Assembly (NCBI GenBank): GCA_018897225.1
Contig: JAHILC010000227.1
Span: 1 to 5,516, forward strand
Source: Actinomycetota bacterium
GTDB lineage: Bacteria > Actinomycetota > Humimicrobiia > Humimicrobiales > Humimicrobiaceae
DNA length: 5,516 nt
Direction: 5' to 3'
Shown here: piece after piece, positions 1 through 5,358 of the stretch
Layout: each line of letters starts with the position of its first letter
How positions within the stretch are numbered: the stretch's first letter is position 1
Notes under the pieces: generated by a model
What the model saw: only the letters and a program-made list of their open reading frames with translations
Told to the model about the DNA's origin: nothing
Databases searched by the model: none
Position numbers and translations under genes: made by a program

Positions 1-438
1 AGGAATATCATCGTCCGTAAAATCAAGATCTTCGTCTGCTGATTTTTCGGTTGGAGCTGTACCCGATTCAACCTTTGGATTCTTTTCAATTTTACAGGAA
101 GCAAATTCAAGGCTTGGCGCAATGATATTTGCAATTATCTTGTAAGCTGATCTTTTCTGTCCATCCTTGTCCTCCCAGTTATCCTGAGTTAATCGTCCAG
201 CTATTAAAACTCTATCACCTTTAATTAAGCTTTGTGCAGAATTTTCAGCTAGCTTGAACCATGCAACAATATTAAAAAAATCGGCGCTGCTGGTCCATTC
301 ACCAGTATCTTTATTTTGTGTGCTCTTGTTTACTGCCAATCCGAAACTGGCAACTGGAGTGCCGCTTGGTGTGAATCTAAGTTCAGGATCTCTTGTTAAA
401 TTTCCAACTATTGTTATATTGTTAATACCAATAGCCAT
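1..438 (-). CDS. ssb: Single-stranded DNA-binding protein SSB (3' end cut by window edge)
   Basis: This gene encodes the bacterial single-stranded DNA-binding protein, which coats ssDNA during replication, repair and recombination and recruits partner proteins through its acidic tail. The 146 visible codons begin MAIGINNITIVGNLTRDPEL and continue as one OB fold (about residues 1-112). Typical motifs are DPELRFTPSG (18-26), FFNIVAWFKLAEN (54-66), KGDRVLIAGRL (73-83) and W88, at the position of the DNA-stacking Trp88 of E. coli SSB. A short, poor linker (113-139) leads to the acidic tip DFTDDDIP, so the next codon, outside the window, is very probably the conserved terminal Phe. The start is ATG at 438 with AAAGGGG a few bases upstream. 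It lies 34 bases downstream of rpsF, the standard rpsF-ssb order, so rpsR is expected beyond position 1. The OB-fold C-terminus (APSLEFA) resembles actinobacterial or Chloroflexi SSBs. The linker is short compared with many SSBs. Confidence 0.96.
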   Translation of the reverse strand, partial: MAIGINNITIVGNLTRDPELRFTPSGTPVASFGLAVNKSTQNKDTGEWTSSADFFNIVAWFKLAENSAQSLIKGDRVLIAGRLTQDNWEDKDGQKRSAYKIIANIIAPSLEFASCKIEKNPKVESGTAPTEKSADEDLDFTDDDIP

Positions 439-472
439 AGTTTACCCCTTTGTTGATTAAATAAATAAAAAA

Positions 473-766
473 TTAATTACTTTCATTGCTTTTTACAATG
501 AGATGCCTGAGGATTTTATCATTGATTTTGTTTAATCTACCCAGCTCTGCAAGCGCCCCGACTCCTGAATTGAAATGCAATAATACGTAGAAGCCGTTAT
601 CCTGGCGCTTGATGGGATAAGCAAGTTTTTTTACTCCCCAGATGTCTGTGCTTTGAACTTTTCCTTTGTCTTTTTCAATAATTGAGGTTATTTTTGACAG
701 TTCTTCGTTGATTGCCGGATCTTCAAGCAAAGAATCGAAGATCAGCATTAACTCATAATTTTTCAC
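473..766 (-). CDS. rpsF: 30S ribosomal protein S6
   Basis: S6 is a small-subunit ribosomal protein that binds 16S rRNA in the platform as a heterodimer with S18. The 97 residues match the full family length. They begin MKNYELMLIFDSLLED and contain the hallmark segment DIWGVKKLAYPIKRQDNGFY (about 42-61), followed by LAELGRLNKINDKILRHLIVK (about 72-92). This is the usual beta-alpha-beta ferredoxin-like S6 fold, with no long C-terminal extension. The start codon is GTG (764-766), not ATG. The S6 N-terminus fits exactly there, and an unusually G-rich Shine-Dalgarno (AAGGGGGAA) lies just upstream. It is the first gene of the rpsF-ssb operon, with its own promoter candidate and a structured leader, suggesting the feedback control by S6:S18 known from other bacteria. 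Confidence 0.97.
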   Translation of the reverse strand: MKNYELMLIFDSLLEDPAINEELSKITSIIEKDKGKVQSTDIWGVKKLAYPIKRQDNGFYVLLHFNSGVGALAELGRLNKINDKILRHLIVKSNESN

Positions 767-770
767 GCAA

Positions 771-838
771 TTTCCCCCTTCGGACTAAAATTATTTTTAA
801 ATAATTAGGTTCTATTATTTAATAGAACAGAAGAAAAA
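771..838 (-). promoter_or_regulatory. Structured rpsF leader, candidate S6:S18-binding (S6S18CBM-like) element
   Basis: Reading the minus strand, a pyrimidine run (838-829, UUUUUCUUCU) is followed by a perfect 8-bp hairpin (828-809), a second imperfect hairpin (808-785, CUAA/UUAG plus UUAUU/AAUAA around a UAAA loop), then UCCG (784-781) and the Shine-Dalgarno AAGGGGGAAA (780-771). The pyrimidine run can pair with GGGGGAAA over eight pairs, about four of them G-U, which would enclose both hairpins, leave CCG unpaired and mask the ribosome binding site. The known S6:S18 motif presents a CCG in a bulge between a stem and a hairpin upstream of rpsF. The resemblance is my inference by eye; the stems are AT- and GU-rich and could be fortuitous. 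Confidence 0.4.
809..828 (-). repeat. Perfect 8-bp inverted repeat in rpsF leader
   Basis: GTTCTATT and AATAGAAC are exact reverse complements separated by four bases, giving a compact hairpin in the rpsF mRNA leader about 42 bases before the start codon. No U-tract follows on either strand, so it is not a canonical intrinsic terminator. It may be part of the translational control structure described for the leader, or a protein-binding palindrome. Confidence 0.6.
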
Positions 839-882
839 TATCTAAATATTCAATTTTTAAATCGTAAATACTTTCCGATGGG

Positions 883-911
883 ATAATATAATAATTATGA
901 TTTTTAATCAA
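883..911 (-). promoter_or_regulatory. Candidate sigma-70/sigma-A promoter for rpsF-ssb
   Basis: On the minus strand, TTGATT (911-906, 4 of 6 to TTGACA) and TATTAT (888-883, 5 of 6 to TATAAT) are separated by exactly 17 bases. Transcription would start near 876, giving a leader of about 110 bases. The position, in the only gap before rpsF and just after the stop of the phosphatase gene, fits an independent promoter for the ribosomal-protein operon. AT-richness raises the chance of coincidental matches. Confidence 0.55.
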
Positions 912-921
912 CAATTAATTT

Positions 922-1596
922 TTATTCTTTATCTTTAAGCTTGCTGTATATTTCAATAACTTTATCTTCATTTTCATCATATACCGGCTGCAGATGCCCA
1001 GTATAATTTATCTGCGAAATATATGGGAATTTTTTATCTATAACAACAACATTTATGGCTCCCTGTCTTTGAATCAGGGATCTCCAGCACTGACTGGGAA
1101 TTTGGAGCCAATTAATCAGCAGGGCAACTATGACGCCACCATGCGTTACAACTCCAACATTACTGCCTTCAGGGTTTTCGTTAACTATTTTATTTATTTC
1201 GCTTCCTGCTCTTTCCAAAAGAACTTTAAAGCTTTCCCCACCTGGTGGTGCGTTGTTATAGGGGTCAGAAAGCCAATTCTGATAGTCCTGCTTGTAACTG
1301 GTATTTATATTTTCAAATGTCAGGCCTTCCCATTTTCCAAAATTAAGCTCTTTGAGATCTTCTCTAATATTTATTTTAATGTTTAGCCCATCAGCTATTA
1401 TATTTGCTGTTTGAAGCGCTCTCTTTTTAGGGCTGCTGTAGAAATTTGCAAAATTAACCCTGGAAAGATACTTCTTGGCAAGCCTTGCCTGTTTTATTCC
1501 AGTCTCTGTCAGGATAGTATCCTGCTCACCCTGATAACGGCCCTGAGCATTCCATTCGGTCTGCCCATGCCTTATTAAAAACAATTTTACACCCAT
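922..1596 (-). CDS. Histidine phosphatase family protein (phosphoglycerate mutase-like, GpmB/CobC type)
   Basis: This is a cytoplasmic histidine-acid-phosphatase-fold enzyme of 224 residues. The catalytic motif is LIRHGQTEWN (7-16), where His10 would be the phosphorylated residue. Further active-site elements are SSPKKRALQTA (54-64, phosphate-binding Arg59), ELNFGKWEG (83-91, acid/base Glu83), the PPGGES loop (117-122) and VTHGG (150-154, second His152). Length and motifs fit cofactor-independent phosphatases annotated as GpmB, PhoE or CobC (alpha-ribazole phosphatase), rather than the 230-250-residue glycolytic GpmA. The ELxFGxWEG and PPGGES segments are common in CobC-like members, but no cobalamin gene is visible nearby, so the substrate is unknown. 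An upstream in-frame TTG at 1626 would add ten residues, but ATG at 1596 has GGAGGG six bases before it and puts the first beta strand at the N-terminus. The gene lies 97 bases after the DUF454 gene and may be read from it or from an unseen promoter. Confidence 0.9.
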   Translation of the reverse strand: MGVKLFLIRHGQTEWNAQGRYQGEQDTILTETGIKQARLAKKYLSRVNFANFYSSPKKRALQTANIIADGLNIKINIREDLKELNFGKWEGLTFENINTSYKQDYQNWLSDPYNNAPPGGESFKVLLERAGSEINKIVNENPEGSNVGVVTHGGVIVALLINWLQIPSQCWRSLIQRQGAINVVVIDKKFPYISQINYTGHLQPVYDENEDKVIEIYSKLKDKE

Positions 1597-1602
1597 TAAC
1601 TT

Positions 1603-1608
1603 CCCTCC
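1603..1608 (-). promoter_or_regulatory. Ribosome binding site deciding the phosphatase start
   Basis: On the minus strand, GGAGGG sits six bases before ATG 1596. It lies inside the ten-codon extension that a TTG start at 1626 would create, so it argues for the shorter protein. Confidence 0.75.
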
Positions 1609-1693
1609 AGGATTTGAAAAATTCAATAAAATTGATAATAACTGTTTGTTGGGAAACGGCTAACAATCTTTCTGCTGAGAGTCATTAAATATT

Positions 1694-2101
1694 TTATTGA
1701 TTAAAGGTTTTAATACAAGCTATATGAACTGTAACTCCTAATGCAATCAGAACCATAATAATTCTTATAAAAAGAATTTCTACCGCAAATAAAGCGGAAC
1801 ATCCTATGGTTATCCACAAAAGAGCTATTGCTGAAATTTTGATTATTAATGGGATACCTTTCCCTTCTCTATAATTTTTAATGTATCTTCCAAAAACTTT
1901 ATTATTTATAATCCATTTATACAACTTTTGAGAGCTCCTTGCATATAGTGAAGCCGCAATTAAAATAAATGGAGTGGTAGGCAAAATAGGTATAAATATG
2001 CCAATAATGCCTATTCCAATAAAAAAAGTTCCAGCAACAATTAATAATATCTTTTTAGATCTATTTAAATACTTATTACTACTATCTGAAATTTTATCCA
2101 T
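1694..2101 (-). CDS. DUF454 (YbaN-like) inner membrane protein
   Basis: This is a small integral membrane protein of 135 residues, the usual size for DUF454/YbaN proteins, whose function is not established. The family signature is clear: a glycine-rich hydrophobic segment (about 18-50) containing IPILPTTPFILIAASLYARSS (about 37-57), then a soluble WI..NKVFGRYIKNYREGKGIP stretch (63-84). Two further hydrophobic segments follow, at about 86-105 and 107-130. The N-terminal 17 residues are polar, with no cleavable signal. It starts 16 bases after the stop of the PEPCK-like gene and is almost certainly on the same transcript. Its own ribosome binding site is weak (GAAAG about eight bases from the ATG), and a better GAGGTGG inside the last codons of the upstream gene is too far away, so translation may be coupled. 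No other Met is available as a start in the first third. Confidence 0.88.
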   Translation of the reverse strand: MDKISDSSNKYLNRSKKILLIVAGTFFIGIGIIGIFIPILPTTPFILIAASLYARSSQKLYKWIINNKVFGRYIKNYREGKGIPLIIKISAIALLWITIGCSALFAVEILFIRIIMVLIALGVTVHIACIKTFNQ

Positions 2102-2117
2102 TGATTTCTTTCAGACT

Positions 2118-3989
2118 TTACCACCTCATTGGTATTAAATTTAAATATTCTTTAAGGCTCCCATCTTTTAAACAGCAGTTTATTATCGCCTCACCTAAAG
2201 GATCAATATCCTGACTTAAAAATTTTGTGATCTCTTTTTTAAAAAATATATTTAAGATTTTTGCTCCTTTATCATAAGCTTTTTCGCCCACTTCTGGTTG
2301 TTTTTCTACTTTTATAAAATATTCCGGGATGCTTTCACCTTCAAGCTGCATCATTGATGGAACAAATCCAAGCAGTGGGAAGCGAGCAGGCTCCAAATGT
2401 TCAGGATTAAATTTTGCAGCGCCACGCCTTGCAATAAACTCTCTTGAAATCCATTGTGGCATAAATCCCACTTTCCAGACACCTACATATTGATTTGGAA
2501 ATAAAAGATACCTGGTATCTGGCGTATCAATTATTTGTCTTAATAAAAGATTTGCGTGATTTACGTACTTGCCAGTAGCAAATGGCCAGTAAGAACCTAC
2601 TCCTTCGCTTACCAGATCATAGGTTTCTGTTATGCTGGGGTTTGCGTCCCCACGTGGAGCAACAAGCCTCCAAAGCCAGGCTATTGCAGGAGGAAGGACA
2701 TGAAAAATACCTATAATTCCATAAGTTGGATTTTCTCTTGTACATAAGGGTGCCCTAATACCAAAACTTCTGTAATCTATTTCTACTGGTCCATCAATTG
2801 TATTAGGTATGAATTTGCGAGGAATTATAACTCTTGGATTGGGGCAGGGTTTTCCAGGTTCATCTTCAGTATGTTCCCATATAAGACAAGTTGAGTCTGG
2901 GACAGCATACAAGTTTAAAAAAATTAATGGTTCTCTGGGTTCAATGCAAATACTCTCTAAATTTGGATCTGTGCCATATTTGTTAATGTGGTTTAGCCTA
3001 ATAAACCAAGCCTGTTCGGCATCGGACACGACTAATTTTTTATTAGTTTTCTGAAATGAAGGAAGGGATAATGCCATGTCATCGGTAACTGGCCGTAAAA
3101 AACAGCCTTGTGTAAGCCTTAATAATATTTTTTGCTCAGTAACTTCATTTGTACCTATAAGTAGCCTGCCATCATGCTCTCTATGGGGGTATTCAAGCAT
3201 TTCACTTTTTCCACCACCGCTAGCCCCTTCGTGAAAAATCGTAGTTATGTTCTCATAGGGAGTTTCAACTTTTACTGTAGAACCGTGGAGTGTTAACCAG
3301 TTTTCATTTTCTCCGATTTGTAAAAGCACTCCAAATATTCCTTTTTTAGCGCTTGGACCAGGATATAAATTATAAGAAAATATTTCGTGCACATCATCAC
3401 GGCGATTATGAACGACAAGTTGCTTCCCACCAAAATGAGTATGCCTAAAAGGGGGCGCTAAATAAATTATTGTAACAGGTTTAAATATAGTTTTTAATTT
3501 TTCTAAATTAGCAATTCCCTGTAAGTCTGCTAAACCGCCAACAAAGAAACCTGCATTATCTGGAGCAATTAATAATCCATAATATCCAGTTAAATCACCT
3601 CCAACTTTTATTGGTAAAACAGCTAATTCTTGCTTTTTTAACCATTCAAAAGTTTCCACCCTAACTTCATCAAAATCTTTACTGAAAAGCTCTTTAAATT
3701 TTACTTTATCTGTATCTTTATTATCCCCAATAACTGTGCAATCAGGATCCCTTCTTCTCATATATTTTTCAAGATAATTAATTACAAGACCATTTTTACA
3801 CTTAGTAACAGTAGCTTCAGCTACAGAACTATTGTCTTTTGTGTTATAACCTACAACAAAAGTTTTATTTTCTTTATTTTTTAAAGCTAAATTAATTATC
3901 TCTTTTCTGTCTTTTAAAACACTTACATTGGGAGACTTATTTAAAATCTCTTTTACTTCAGCTGGAATATCCCAATTTGTCCATTCCAT
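2118..3989 (-). CDS. PEPCK-like ATPase/kinase of unknown reaction (probably DUF4914 family)
   Basis: This 623-residue soluble protein looks like a divergent member of the phosphoenolpyruvate carboxykinase superfamily, and I believe it belongs to DUF4914 (from memory, not searched). Segments resemble ATP-type PEPCK in order: RRRDPDCTVIGDN (78-90, like GRSPKDKYIVRDD), AKKGIF (214-219), LHGS (234-237, like the Mn-binding HCSAN), the P-loop GASGGGKS (255-262, like GLSGTGKT), VVSDAEQAW (320-328, like the kinase-2 metal motif GDDxxxW), NPRVIIP (384-390, like NTRVSYP) and VLPPAIAWL (431-439, like VLPPVSRL). Lys216 and His235 are 19 residues apart, as Lys213 and His232 are in E. coli PckA. The expected DD metal pair is altered (SDA), and about 45 extra residues separate it from the P-loop. 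It may therefore use ATP or another phosphate donor on a substrate other than oxaloacetate. ATG 3989 has AAAGGAGG 11 bases upstream. A terminator-like hairpin precedes it, and the DUF454 gene follows after 16 bases. Confidence 0.85.
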   Translation of the reverse strand: MEWTNWDIPAEVKEILNKSPNVSVLKDRKEIINLALKNKENKTFVVGYNTKDNSSVAEATVTKCKNGLVINYLEKYMRRRDPDCTVIGDNKDTDKVKFKELFSKDFDEVRVETFEWLKKQELAVLPIKVGGDLTGYYGLLIAPDNAGFFVGGLADLQGIANLEKLKTIFKPVTIIYLAPPFRHTHFGGKQLVVHNRRDDVHEIFSYNLYPGPSAKKGIFGVLLQIGENENWLTLHGSTVKVETPYENITTIFHEGASGGGKSEMLEYPHREHDGRLLIGTNEVTEQKILLRLTQGCFLRPVTDDMALSLPSFQKTNKKLVVSDAEQAWFIRLNHINKYGTDPNLESICIEPREPLIFLNLYAVPDSTCLIWEHTEDEPGKPCPNPRVIIPRKFIPNTIDGPVEIDYRSFGIRAPLCTRENPTYGIIGIFHVLPPAIAWLWRLVAPRGDANPSITETYDLVSEGVGSYWPFATGKYVNHANLLLRQIIDTPDTRYLLFPNQYVGVWKVGFMPQWISREFIARRGAAKFNPEHLEPARFPLLGFVPSMMQLEGESIPEYFIKVEKQPEVGEKAYDKGAKILNIFFKKEITKFLSQDIDPLGEAIINCCLKDGSLKEYLNLIPMRW

Positions 3990-4000
3990 TTTTTATGCCA

Positions 4001-4008
4001 CCTCCTTT
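4001..4008 (-). promoter_or_regulatory. Strong Shine-Dalgarno of the PEPCK-like gene
   Basis: On the minus strand, AAAGGAGG ends 11 bases before ATG 3989, a slightly long spacing. It begins seven bases after the 3' arm of the 4016-4081 hairpin (the U-tract in between), so formation of that hairpin or of the terminator decides whether this site is ever transcribed. Confidence 0.8.
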
Positions 4009-4010
4009 AA

Positions 4011-4081
4011 AACAAAAACCAACACTTTTACTTCCACTCGTTTTTTATTTCTAAAACGAACTATAAGCTTAGTGTTGGTTT
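4011..4081 (-). terminator. Terminator-like hairpin in the leader of the PEPCK-like gene (possible attenuator)
   Basis: On the minus strand, AAACCAACACT (4081-4071) and AGTGTTGGTTT (4026-4016) form a perfect 11-bp inverted repeat, followed by UUGUUUU (4015-4009), so the U-tract reads UUUUUGUUUU from inside the arm. The 44-base loop contains an inner stem built on CGUUUU/AAAACG, extendable outwards with mismatches, so the whole could fold as one long imperfect hairpin. Only about 26 bases separate the hairpin from the ATG, leaving no room for a promoter between them. Any mRNA for the gene must pass through it. It may end transcripts read through from the flippase gene, act as a regulated attenuator, or both. 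I do not recognise a known riboswitch or T-box sequence. Confidence 0.6.
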
Positions 4082-4091
4082 ACTATCTAAC

Positions 4092-4106
4092 AACCCAAAA
4101 TGGGTT
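4092..4106 (-). repeat. Small hairpin in the leader of the PEPCK-like gene
   Basis: AACCCA and TGGGTT form a perfect 6-bp stem around a three-base loop, immediately upstream of the terminator-like hairpin in mRNA order. Flanking CTAA and TTAG could extend it as an outer stem across an internal loop. It could be part of an upstream sensor domain, or simply a stable local hairpin. On the plus strand it is followed by a T-rich run, but no plus-strand gene is present to terminate. Confidence 0.45.
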
Positions 4107-4146
4107 TTTATTTAGTCTTCCAATATTAATCTATTGCTTTTATATT

Positions 4147-4177
4147 ATCATATAACGAGTCAATTTTAAATAATCAA
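4147..4177 (-). promoter_or_regulatory. Candidate promoter for the PEPCK-like / DUF454 unit
   Basis: On the minus strand, TTGATT (4177-4172) is followed after 17 bases by TATATG (4154-4149) or after 19 bases by TATGAT (4152-4147, 5 of 6 to TATAAT). Transcription would start near 4140, giving a leader of about 150 bases that includes both hairpins. A second, weaker candidate lies further upstream: TTGATA (4254-4249), 18 bases, TAATAT (4230-4225). The region is extremely AT-rich, so neither is secure. Confidence 0.35.
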
Positions 4178-4266
4178 TATCATATTATCATTTTTACTCT
4201 CTTAATTTAAAGTCTTTATAATAAATATTAATAATGATCTGGATTAAATATCAATTTAAATCTCTA

Positions 4267-5358
4267 TTATAAGTCATTATTTTTTATATCCATTCTTGCC
4301 TTATAAAAGGGTAGAACAACAATTATTGTTGCAATTATACCCCAGGCAATTGTAAATAGCAGATTTATAATATGATAATTAAAGCCAACAATAGTTGCTA
4401 TTCTAGGTGTAAACCCCAGGGCAACAAATACTGCAACAAAGGCAAATTCATAAGTGCCAAACCCTGCCAGAGCATGAGTTGGAAGAACAGCTGACATTTC
4501 TGCTGCAACTGTCGCAAGAAATATTACCCAATAAGAAAGGTCATTAAAAGAAAATCCCATTGGTTTTAATGTTGCATGAATTAAAAAATAATAAGAGGTA
4601 AATTTTAGAACTCTAGTGGCAACTGATGCAAGGTAAACCTTCCAGTAGATTCTTCTTCTCTGAATAATCTCTATATTCTTATTAGTGTCAATGAGCTTTC
4701 CAAAAACATACATAAAAATTTTATTTTTTTTCAACTTAGAAAATTTTTCCACCAAAAAATTTCCAATTTTTATAAAAAACCTTATAAATTTTGATAGAAA
4801 AAAAAGAAGAGCAAGACTTACCGCAAGCAACCCTACAGCAATCAAAATTACACTAGTGGAAGATATTGGATACCTGTTTATCCCAACAATAATAATTGAA
4901 ATTATTATCATACTGAATACTATTACAATTTCAAAAATAAGCCCTACCATTAATGTCGAAATACCTATTTCTACAGGAATCTTAAATTTTTTGCGCAACA
5001 CATAAACATATGAAAGCTCTCCGGTTCTGGCAGGCAAAACCATATTGAAGGCATTTCTAATAAGGGATATTAAAAACATGTCTATAAATCTTACCTTATC
5101 AGATCCGATAAGCAGCTTTTGCCTGTAGGTTTTAAAGAAATCCACACTGAACATTAAAACAAGACCTATTATTAAGGATGGCTTATAAACTCCGAGAAAT
5201 GCAGTTTTTAAATCAGAAAGATTAATCCTATTTAAAAGCCAAAATACAAGATATATGCCAAGACCTAATACAACTACAACATTTATTGTTCTAAAAACAA
5301 TGCTTCTTATTCTTGCTTTATTATTGGTTGGTTTATTAACTATTTGGTTACCAGTCAT
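4267..5358 (-). CDS. UPF0104 / LPG-synthase-TM (flippase-like) membrane protein
   Basis: This is a polytopic inner-membrane protein of 363 residues, of the family that includes the transmembrane domain of MprF (lysylphosphatidylglycerol synthase/flippase) and AglD-like proteins. Members are associated with lipid or lipid-linked glycan translocation, but this one's substrate is unknown. It has about seven or eight hydrophobic segments, a Lys/Arg-rich cytoplasmic loop (about 190-240) and the two family signatures: NMVLPARTGELSYVYVLR (about 105-122) and LPTHALAGFGTYEFAF (292-307, corresponding to the P..glaGlGtrE motif). There is no C-terminal aminoacyl-transferase domain, so it is not a full MprF. 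Two adjacent ATGs are possible. I prefer 5358 because GAAAGG lies six bases before it, against three for 5361. The start overlaps the stop of the preceding gene (TGATG), implying translational coupling. No clear intrinsic terminator lies directly after the stop. Confidence 0.88.
   Translation of the reverse strand: MTGNQIVNKPTNNKARIRSIVFRTINVVVVLGLGIYLVFWLLNRINLSDLKTAFLGVYKPSLIIGLVLMFSVDFFKTYRQKLLIGSDKVRFIDMFLISLIRNAFNMVLPARTGELSYVYVLRKKFKIPVEIGISTLMVGLIFEIVIVFSMIIISIIIVGINRYPISSTSVILIAVGLLAVSLALLFFLSKFIRFFIKIGNFLVEKFSKLKKNKIFMYVFGKLIDTNKNIEIIQRRRIYWKVYLASVATRVLKFTSYYFLIHATLKPMGFSFNDLSYWVIFLATVAAEMSAVLPTHALAGFGTYEFAFVAVFVALGFTPRIATIVGFNYHIINLLFTIAWGIIATIIVVLPFYKARMDIKNNDL

Noticed and set aside
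254..460. 68-codon open frame on the plus strand over ssb
   Set aside because: It overlaps the well-supported SSB coding region on the opposite strand and ends in the ssb-rpsF gap; no domain or promoter supports it.
901..930. Possible terminator (TTAAT/ATTAA around a five-base loop, then T-rich on the plus strand)
   Set aside because: The stem is five A-T pairs only, oriented for plus-strand transcription where no gene exists, and it overlaps the rpsF -35 candidate.
994..1386. 130-codon open frame on the plus strand
   Set aside because: It is antisense to the histidine phosphatase, whose catalytic motifs are unmistakable. The predicted protein has no recognisable domain and looks like a shadow of the real gene.
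1597..1693. Possible promoter or terminator between the DUF454 and phosphatase genes
   Set aside because: TTGTTA and TATTAT are 20 bases apart, too far for a good promoter. The only hairpin (TCAAT/ATTGA, three-base loop, then ATTTTT) has almost no GC pairs. Neither is good enough to annotate.
3990..4140. T-box, preQ1, purine, SAM or c-di-nucleotide riboswitch upstream of the PEPCK-like gene
   Set aside because: I looked for their conserved cores, such as the T-box AGGGUGGNACCGCG, and did not find them. Only an unclassified attenuator-like structure is supported.
3928..4155. 75-codon open frame on the plus strand spanning the start of the PEPCK-like gene and its leader
   Set aside because: The translation is low-complexity and made from the complement of the leader hairpins and the N-terminus of the real gene. 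No family resemblance is visible.
4685..5005. 106-codon open frame on the plus strand
   Set aside because: It is antisense to the flippase-like gene in very AT-rich sequence. Its Ile/Lys/Phe-rich composition is what the opposite strand of membrane-protein codons produces, and no convincing ribosome binding site is seen.
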